Shown piece after piece: positions 57,870 through 64,000 of a stretch of DNA of 64,000 bases. Source of the stretch: Weeksellaceae bacterium (GTDB lineage Bacteria; Bacteroidota; Bacteroidia; Flavobacteriales; Weeksellaceae). Position 1 is the stretch's first letter, and every line of letters starts with the position of its first letter. A model generated the notes under the pieces. The model was not told the origin of the DNA. It did no database searches and saw only the letters and a list, made by a program, of their open reading frames with translations. The DNA is taken from assembly GCA_019459455.1 (NCBI GenBank), contig JAIBEX010000009.1:558001-622000 (forward strand). Reading direction: 5' to 3'. The position numbers and the translations under genes are program-made.

Positions 57870-60800
57870 TCAAACCCTGTTTACTAATACATTAAACTTT
57901 AAATCATCGATCTCAATTACATCAAAAACCGAAAGTGAATTTACAATTTCTATTTTATCTGACAATACTTCTTCCGAAATATATGCACTATTGTTGATAA
58001 GTTCAGTTTCAAACGGAGAATTTCCTTCCAACTGAATTGAAATTCTGTCCGTTAAGTCAAAATTCTTGTCTTTCCTGAGGCTCTGTATTCTGTTAATGAA
58101 TTCTCTGGCGATTCCCTCTGATTTAAGTTCATCGGTAAGAGTTAAGTCCAAAGCCACTGTCATTTTGCCTTCGTTTGCTATTGCCCAACCTGGAAGATCT
58201 TTTGTGATAATTTCCACATCTTCAATATTAATTTCATGATTTTCAATTTCAATGAATTCTGTCGCCTCAAATCTAAAAATTTCATCATTAGTTAATAATG
58301 CCAATTTATTTTTAACCAAATTCATGTCTTTACCCAGTTTAGCACCTAGTTTTTTAAAATTAGGAACAACAGATTTTTCAATCATGTGGTTAGCTAAATT
58401 GACCTCTAATATTTCTAACTCCTTAACATTTACTTCTTGTTTAATTAAATCTGCCATTGCGATAATTTTATCGCCTAATTTATCATCCATTACTGGAATA
58501 CGAACTACTTGTAATGGCTGTCTAACTTTAATATTATGTTTTTTACGTATTGAAAAAACCATCGAAGTAATCTGTTGGGCCAGATGTGTTTTCTCTACCA
58601 AATCCTGATCAATTAGGATTTCATCGGCCAGCGGGAAATCGGTTAAGTGAACAGATTCTGCAGAATTTTTTCCTGTAATATTGTTCAGGTCCTGGAAAAG
58701 CTGATCCATAAAGAACGGTGCAATTGGTGCTGAAATTTTAGCAACAGTTTCCAGACAGGTATATAAGGTCTGGTAAGCCGAAATTTTGTCCTCAGAATAA
58801 TCTCCCTTCCAGAAACGTCTTCTGCAAAGTCTTACGTACCAATTACTTAAATTATCATTTACGAAATTATTGATTGCTCTGGCCACTTTCGTAGGTTCGT
58901 AATCGTTGTAAAATTCGGTGACTTCTTTTACCAGAAGATTTAATTCAGACAAAATCCATCGGTCAATTTCGGGACGGTTTTCGATGTCTTTTTCCGAATA
59001 AACAAAGCGATCCACATTCGCATAGAGTGCAAAGAAGGAGTATGTGTTGTACAGAGTTCCAAAGAATTTCCGGCGCACTTCATCAATACCCTCCACATCA
59101 AATTTAAGGTTTTCCCAAGGGTTCGCGTTGGCGATCATATACCAGCGTGTCGCATCGGGGCCGTATTTTTTAAGCGTTTCAAACGGATCCACGGCATTTC
59201 CGAGACGTTTGGACATTTTCTGTCCGTTTTTGTCCAGAACCAAACCGTTCGACATTACATTTTTGTAGGCCACTGAATTAAATACTGCTGTACCAATCGC
59301 ATGAAGGGTATAGAACCACCCTCTGGTTTGGTCAACACCCTCTGCTATGAAATCAGCCGGGAAGGCCTTTCTTCCGTCAATCAGTTCCTTATTCTCAAAA
59401 GGATAATGCAGCTGTGCATAAGGCATGGACCCGGAATCGAACCACACGTCGATGAGGTCGGCTTCTCGTTTCATCGCTTTTCCAGAATCGGAGACAAGTA
59501 TTATTTCATCCACGATATTCTTATGCAAATCAATTTTCGCATAATTTTCTTCGGTCATGTTCCCGGTTTCAAAACCTTCGAAAGGATTTTTTGACATGAG
59601 CCCGGCTGCGATGGATTTTTGAATTTCAGTCATCAACTCTTCAACAGAACCAATTATGATTTCCTCTTTCAAGTCATCGCTTCTCCAGATCGGCAACGGG
59701 ATTCCCCAATATCTTGAACGGGAAAGGTTCCAGTCGTTTACATTTTCGAGCCAGTTAGCGAACCGGCCGTCACCGGTAGATTTCGGTTTCCAGTTTATGG
59801 TTTCGTTCAGTTCGACCAAACGGTTTTTCACGGCGGTCATTTTTACGAACCAGGAATCCAGCGGGTAGTACAGAACAGGTTTGTCCGTTCTCCAGCAATG
59901 CGGATAGGAGTGAACGTATTTTTCTACCTTAAAGGCTTTGTTTTCGGTTTTTAAGAGGATGGCGAGGTCCACATCCCAGGATTTCTCCGGAGCAGTACCC
60001 TCATCATAATATTCGTTCTTGATGTATTTTCCTGCAAAAAGTTCGGGGGTGTTTCCACCTGCAATAAATTTCCCCTGAAGGTCAACCAAAGGAACGAGGT
60101 TGTCGTTCTCATCTTTTACCAGCATCGGTGAAATGCCGTTTTCTTTAGCCACACGCGCATCATCCGCTCCGAAAGTAGGTGCAATGTGCACGATTCCGGT
60201 TCCGTCTTCGGTGGTAACGAAATCCCCGATAATTACTTTGAACGCATTTTTGGGGTCTTCTGCCGGTAAAAACCAAGGAATTAACTGCTCATATTCAGTT
60301 CCTGCTAAATCAGACCCGGTAAATTCCGCAAGAATTTGATAGGGAATAATTTTGCTGTCCGAAGTATAATTAGCAAAATCTTCGGCAGTTCCTTCCGCAT
60401 ATTTTTTTCCGAAGTTTTTCTGCAGAAGAACGCTGGCCAAGATGATGTTTATTGGCTCGTAGGTATATTGATTAAAAGTTTTTACTAAAACATACTCAAT
60501 GTCCCGGCCTACCGCAAGTGCAGTGTTGGAGGGTAAAGTCCAGGGAGTGGTCGTCCACGCAAGAATATGGATTGGGTGCTGTCTTTCTTTGTCAAATTCC
60601 GCCCAATGCAATGCACCACCACAAGTATTTTCAGCAATATCGCAACTTTTAATGTCTGAATTTTCAGAAGAAGTATTCTGTATTTTTGCAGTAAGTTTTT
60701 CAGATAAATTTTTCACCATAAACTGTGCTACAACAGTCGTATCCGAAACATCGCGGTACGTTCCGGGCTGGTTAAGTTCGTGCGAACTCAGTCCGGTTCC

Positions 60801-61358
60801 TGCAGCAGGGGAGTAGGGCTGTATGGTGTAACCTTTATACAGTAATTTTTTGTCGTAAAGCTGCTTCAGAAGCCACCAAACAGTTTCCATATACTTCGGT
60901 TCGTAGGTGATATAGGGGTCATCCAGATCAACCCAGTAACCGATTTTTTCTGTAAGGTCATTCCATACGTCGGTATAACGCATCACCGCGTTCCTGCAGG
61001 CCTGGTTGTATTCTTCAACCGAAATTTTCTTGCCTATATCTTCTTTTGTGATTCCAAGTTCCTTTTCAACGCCCAGTTCTATGGGCAAGCCGTGCGTGTC
61101 CCAACCGGCTTTACGGAAGACCTGTTTTCCGTTTTGTGTCTGATAACGGCAGAAGATATCCTTCAGCGCCCGCGCCATTACGTGGTGAATTCCCGGCATA
61201 CCGTTGGCAGAAGGCGGACCTTCATAAAAAACATACTCCGGTTGTCCCCCGCGAATTTCCACCGACTTTTTAAAGGTCTCGTGCTGGTTCCAGAATTGGG
61301 AAACCTGATCGGCTACGGTGGTAAGGTCCAGGTTTTTATATTCGTTAAACTTCTTCAT
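57870..61358 (-). CDS. ileS: Isoleucyl-tRNA synthetase, long (IleRS2) type with GIHH motif
   Basis: A 1162-residue class Ia synthetase. This length and motifs such as AGWDTHGLPIELGVEKELG place it with the long, eukaryote-like IleRS2 group rather than the ~930-residue bacterial IleRS1. The HIGH motif is rearranged to G56-I-H-H59 (NGMPGIHHVMAR), that is HxGH became GxHH. KMSKR is intact, and the editing domain lies at ~200-390. IleRS2 enzymes resist mupirocin; the GxHH version is reported to be hyper-resistant. The 3' quarter of the gene (57870 to ~58600) is far more AT-rich than the rest. Confidence 0.95.
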   Translation of the reverse strand: MKKFNEYKNLDLTTVADQVSQFWNQHETFKKSVEIRGGQPEYVFYEGPPSANGMPGIHHVMARALKDIFCRYQTQNGKQVFRKAGWDTHGLPIELGVEKELGITKEDIGKKISVEEYNQACRNAVMRYTDVWNDLTEKIGYWVDLDDPYITYEPKYMETVWWLLKQLYDKKLLYKGYTIQPYSPAAGTGLSSHELNQPGTYRDVSDTTVVAQFMVKNLSEKLTAKIQNTSSENSDIKSCDIAENTCGGALHWAEFDKERQHPIHILAWTTTPWTLPSNTALAVGRDIEYVLVKTFNQYTYEPINIILASVLLQKNFGKKYAEGTAEDFANYTSDSKIIPYQILAEFTGSDLAGTEYEQLIPWFLPAEDPKNAFKVIIGDFVTTEDGTGIVHIAPTFGADDARVAKENGISPMLVKDENDNLVPLVDLQGKFIAGGNTPELFAGKYIKNEYYDEGTAPEKSWDVDLAILLKTENKAFKVEKYVHSYPHCWRTDKPVLYYPLDSWFVKMTAVKNRLVELNETINWKPKSTGDGRFANWLENVNDWNLSRSRYWGIPLPIWRSDDLKEEIIIGSVEELMTEIQKSIAAGLMSKNPFEGFETGNMTEENYAKIDLHKNIVDEIILVSDSGKAMKREADLIDVWFDSGSMPYAQLHYPFENKELIDGRKAFPADFIAEGVDQTRGWFYTLHAIGTAVFNSVAYKNVMSNGLVLDKNGQKMSKRLGNAVDPFETLKKYGPDATRWYMIANANPWENLKFDVEGIDEVRRKFFGTLYNTYSFFALYANVDRFVYSEKDIENRPEIDRWILSELNLLVKEVTEFYNDYEPTKVARAINNFVNDNLSNWYVRLCRRRFWKGDYSEDKISAYQTLYTCLETVAKISAPIAPFFMDQLFQDLNNITGKNSAESVHLTDFPLADEILIDQDLVEKTHLAQQITSMVFSIRKKHNIKVRQPLQVVRIPVMDDKLGDKIIAMADLIKQEVNVKELEILEVNLANHMIEKSVVPNFKKLGAKLGKDMNLVKNKLALLTNDEIFRFEATEFIEIENHEINIEDVEIITKDLPGWAIANEGKMTVALDLTLTDELKSEGIAREFINRIQSLRKDKNFDLTDRISIQLEGNSPFETELINNSAYISEEVLSDKIEIVNSLSVFDVIEIDDLKFNVLVNRV

Positions 61359-61477
61359 TTACAGTCAGTTCAAAAAGAATGATCCTAATTAATTAAGTTT
61401 GCGAATATAGGAATTTTTGATGAAAATTTATGCTGCTACCGCGGGGAATTTTAAGGGTCCGTTCTAAAGAAAAACAG

Positions 61478-61485
61478 TATTTTTG
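61478..61485 (+). promoter_or_regulatory. -7 promoter element of the PaaK-like gene
   Basis: TATTTTTG, placing the start near 61490, about 21 nt before the TTG at 61512. This supports the TTG start, as no ATG lies between. Confidence 0.55.
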
Positions 61486-61511
61486 AAAATAATCCCACTA
61501 AAGACATACAC

Positions 61512-62825
61512 TTGAACCCTTATCCGCCCATTGAATATGCTTCCGCTGCTGAAATCAAGGCCTTACAGGAGCAGAAACTCACCCAGCTTCTTATTTTTCT
61601 TAAGGAAAACTCTGCGTTCTACCAGCGGCTTTTTTCAGAAAACAATATTGATACAACCTCAGTAAAATCGCTGGAAGACCTTGCAAAAATTCCGGTTACC
61701 TCTAAAACCGATATCCAGCAGCATAATGATGATTTTTTCTGTGTCGAAAAAAATCAGATCGTAGACTACAGTACGACTTCAGGTACTTTGGGAGATCCGG
61801 TAACTTTCGGCTTATCAGATAAGGACCTGGAAAGGCTTTCCTACAATGAAGCAATTTCCTTTGCCTGTGCCGGCATTAAAAAAGGCGATCTGGTGCAGAT
61901 GATGACCACCATCGACAAAAGATTTATGGCCGGACTTGCCTATTTCCTGGGTTTGAGAAAACTCGGCGCAGGAATCATACGGATGGGTCCCGGGATTCCG
62001 GAGCTTCAATGGGACTCCATTTTGAGGTATAAGCCAAAATATCTGATCACTGTTCCGTCATTTTTGCTTAAAATGATTGAATATGCGGAAAACCACTCCA
62101 TCGATTATAAAAACTCATCGGTTTTCGGAGCCGTATGTATTGGTGAAAGTCTGAGGAATCAGGATTTCACGCCCAGCCTTCTCGCCAAAAAAATTACGGA
62201 TAAATGGGACATCAACCTTTATTCGACCTATGCTTCTACCGAAATGAGCACCGCATTCACCGAATGTGAATTTCAAAAAGGAGGTCATCTTCATCCGGAG
62301 CTCATTATCACGGAAATTCTGGATGAAGACTTAAATCCCGTACCCGAAGGAGAGAGCGGTGAACTGGTAATCACCACGTTTGATGTAGAAGCAGTACCCT
62401 TACTTCGTTTCCGGACCGGCGATATTGTGAAGGCACACCACGAACCCTGCGAATGCGGAAGGAATACCTTAAGGCTGGGCCCCGTAATCGGCCGCAAGCA
62501 GCAGATGATCAAGTACAAAGGCACCACACTGTATCCTCCTGCATTTAACGACCTGCTCAATATTTACCCCGGAATATCTGCCTACCAGATTGTCATTCAA
62601 AGCAACGACGTCGGAATGGACGAAATTATTGTGAAAATCAGCTGTGAAGATGAATCGGAGAAATTTACGAGGGAAGTACGGGACCATTTCCGGGCCAAGT
62701 TAAGGGTCAGTCCAGAGATACACATACATCCAAAAGAGGAACTCCTGAAGGAAATCAATGACAACCGGAGCAGAAAACCCCTCAATTTTATTGATTTGAG
62801 GGACGCCAATTCCGATGGAAGGTAG
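61512..62825 (+). CDS. PaaK-like AMP-dependent acyl/aryl-CoA or carrier-protein ligase
   Basis: A 437-residue adenylating enzyme of the phenylacetate-CoA ligase type. P-loop-like DYSTTSGTLGDPVTF, then STYASTEMSTAF, LRFRTGDIV and the C-terminal lysine region (GRKQQMIKYKGTTLYP). CECG suggests the usual zinc-bearing turn. It would activate an aryl or acyl acid. It starts at TTG 61512; no in-frame ATG follows for over 100 codons. The flavin oxidoreductase next to it suggests that the pair belongs to a flexirubin-type cluster that continues to the right. Confidence 0.85.
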   Translation: MNPYPPIEYASAAEIKALQEQKLTQLLIFLKENSAFYQRLFSENNIDTTSVKSLEDLAKIPVTSKTDIQQHNDDFFCVEKNQIVDYSTTSGTLGDPVTFGLSDKDLERLSYNEAISFACAGIKKGDLVQMMTTIDKRFMAGLAYFLGLRKLGAGIIRMGPGIPELQWDSILRYKPKYLITVPSFLLKMIEYAENHSIDYKNSSVFGAVCIGESLRNQDFTPSLLAKKITDKWDINLYSTYASTEMSTAFTECEFQKGGHLHPELIITEILDEDLNPVPEGESGELVITTFDVEAVPLLRFRTGDIVKAHHEPCECGRNTLRLGPVIGRKQQMIKYKGTTLYPPAFNDLLNIYPGISAYQIVIQSNDVGMDEIIVKISCEDESEKFTREVRDHFRAKLRVSPEIHIHPKEELLKEINDNRSRKPLNFIDLRDANSDGR

Positions 62826-62870
62826 ACTTTCCTCAACCACAAAAAATTTATTCAGGTTAATACAGAAATA

Positions 62871-62905
62871 AAGAATACGGTCTCAAAAACTGAGACCGTA
62901 TTCTT
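62871..62905. terminator. Bidirectional terminator between convergent genes
   Basis: A perfect 15-bp stem (AAGAATACGGTCTCA, 62871-62885, with 62891-62905) and a 5-nt loop, the strongest hairpin seen in the window. It ends at the stop codon of the minus-strand gene. Confidence 0.9.
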
Positions 62906-64000
62906 TATATTTTCATTTCCTCCTCCTTGTCTATCAATGCGGCGAGATTACGGATCACATGGTCGTGCTTTTTCACAAATGGATTTTCTTTGTTCCAAAC
63001 ATATCCCGCCAAAACTGCGCATATTTTGCGCTTCACATCTTCATTTTCCGCCTTGTGAAAAAAGAGTTTCTGAAGGTTGCCGGTATACCACTCCTTAACA
63101 TAAGTAGAAAACACGCGGACTCCGGATAAAATATAATCCGAATAATCGTGCTCCCAGTCTATTTGTTCTCCTTCGATCTGGCGTTTTGCAAGTTTTGCAG
63201 CAAGGATTCCCGATTCTGTAGCGAAAGCCATCCCGGAGGAAAACACAGGGTCCAGAAATTCCGCGGCATTCCCTGTAAGAGCATATCCGTCACCATACAG
63301 CTGTTTCACAGCGCAGGAATAATTCGTGAGTCTTTTCGGTTCAAAAAGAAACTCCAGTTTGCCATATCGGTCACGGTAGTAGTCCGACTTGTTTATGGCG
63401 TTCCGCAGCGCTTCTTCCGTGTTTCCGGTTGCTGACAATTGGTCTATATATGAAGTAGGCCCAACGATTCCAACGCTGGTGTTTCCGTTGGAGAATGGGA
63501 TTACCCAAAGCCAGACTTCGGTTTCGAGGATGTCAAAGGAAATCAGTGTTCCCTCCTGTCCTGCGACGCGCGTGGTATCCTTAACATGGGTAAATATTGA
63601 AGAATGTGGTTCCATTGTAGAAGGTTTTTCCAAATCCAGCAGCCTTGGCAACACCCGGCCGTAGCCGCTGCTGTCAATAACGAATTTGGCGTGGATTTCC
63701 TTCGTAGTGCCATCCTTATCTGTAACTGTAGTGATGGAATTGGTGCCGTCAAATCTGATAGCAGTTACCTCCGTTTCAAATTCGAGGTCGACACCTTTTC
63801 TGATAATTTCCTGGGCCATCACATTATCAAAATCGGCACGTGGTACCTGCCAGGTCCAGTCCCAACCTTCACCAAATTTATCACTGAAGTCGAAAACGCA
63901 GACTTCCTCACCTCTGATGAACCTTGCGCCCGGTTTTTTTTCAAATCCCTGACTCATAAGTGCTTCCAGCAGTCCGGCTTCCTCAAAATGATCCATGACC
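62905..64000 (-). CDS. NAD(P)/FAD-dependent oxidoreductase, halogenase-like (5' end outside window)
   Basis: At least 363 residues of a flavin enzyme related to tryptophan halogenases and geranylgeranyl reductases. The visible part lacks the N-terminal GxGxxG dinucleotide fold, so the gene must begin beyond the window. Seen here: VIDSSGYGRVLPRLL, a flavin-contact segment, and LTGNAAEFLDPVFSSGMAFATESG, the second FAD motif. The Lys of true halogenases is not visible, so it is more likely an oxygenase or dehydrogenase. In flexirubin clusters such an enzyme sits beside a PaaK-like ligase; that is the likely context. Confidence 0.8.
   Translation of the reverse strand, partial: VMDHFEEAGLLEALMSQGFEKKPGARFIRGEEVCVFDFSDKFGEGWDWTWQVPRADFDNVMAQEIIRKGVDLEFETEVTAIRFDGTNSITTVTDKDGTTKEIHAKFVIDSSGYGRVLPRLLDLEKPSTMEPHSSIFTHVKDTTRVAGQEGTLISFDILETEVWLWVIPFSNGNTSVGIVGPTSYIDQLSATGNTEEALRNAINKSDYYRDRYGKLEFLFEPKRLTNYSCAVKQLYGDGYALTGNAAEFLDPVFSSGMAFATESGILAAKLAKRQIEGEQIDWEHDYSDYILSGVRVFSTYVKEWYTGNLQKLFFHKAENEDVKRKICAVLAGYVWNKENPFVKKHDHVIRNLAALIDKEEEMKI

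Overview
The window looks like an ordinary chromosomal segment of a Bacteroidetes bacterium, most likely a flavobacterium of the Chryseobacterium/Kaistella type. Evidence: a type IX secretion sorting domain, families restricted to Bacteroidetes (DUF5686, DUF4835, DUF5687, the Bacteroidetes-type LptE and omega subunit), no recognisable Shine-Dalgarno sequences, and many -7 promoter elements of the Bacteroidetes form TAnnTTTG directly upstream of genes. There is one tRNA gene (Asn). I see no rRNA, CRISPR array, insertion sequence or prophage.

Layout. 0-9.8 kb: a secreted BspA-like repeat protein, DUF5686, tRNA-Asn, the site-2 protease RseP, a nitrilase-type amidase, thioredoxin with an AI-2E-type permease, and two multi-pass membrane proteins. 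9.8-17.9 kb: pabB-pabC (folate), menD (menaquinone), a 2OG-Fe(II) oxygenase, a PA0069-type radical SAM protein and an S9A peptidase. 17.9-21.6 kb: a sulfur-handling block (TauE/SafE exporter, metallo-beta-lactamase/rhodanese, cupin, DUF6132, DUF3820). Two CRP/FNR-type operators there sit at the same distance from a -7 element. 21.9-28.9 kb: a HerA-like ATPase, an exonuclease fused to a worn-out GIY-YIG-like domain, lysA, and four tandem secreted TonB-C-like proteins. 28.9-35.7 kb: miaB, a sigma-54 activator, lptE, a TPR protein, a half-size TauE/SafE, a TIMP-like protein and DUF4126.

35.7-47.7 kb: tatD-tcdA-rnpA; a TetR regulator; bamD, rpoZ, coaBC, DUF4835 and recN; a DUF5687/ABC exporter pair; nudix, xerD and comEB. 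47.7-53.2 kb: enoyl-CoA hydratase, the divergent katA/oxyR pair, and metK behind a leader that folds like a SAM-II riboswitch. 53.4-62 kb: an ECF sigma factor followed by a 44-codon ORF, a HAD nucleotidase, a PEGA-like lipoprotein, trpS, lspA, DUF2683, a DksA-like protein and a long IleRS with a swapped GIHH signature motif. The right edge (61.5-64 kb) holds a PaaK-like ligase and a truncated flavin-dependent oxidoreductase, a pair that resembles the start of a flexirubin (aryl polyene) cluster.

Most genes are housekeeping. The most notable observations are the paired CRP/FNR operators over the sulfur genes, the SAM-II-like metK leader, the GIHH IleRS, promoters whose predicted start coincides with the ATG, two promoters that start inside the preceding terminator, the TonB-C-like cluster, and composition shifts inside ileS and the BspA-like gene. 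All calls come from reading the sequence. No database search was run.
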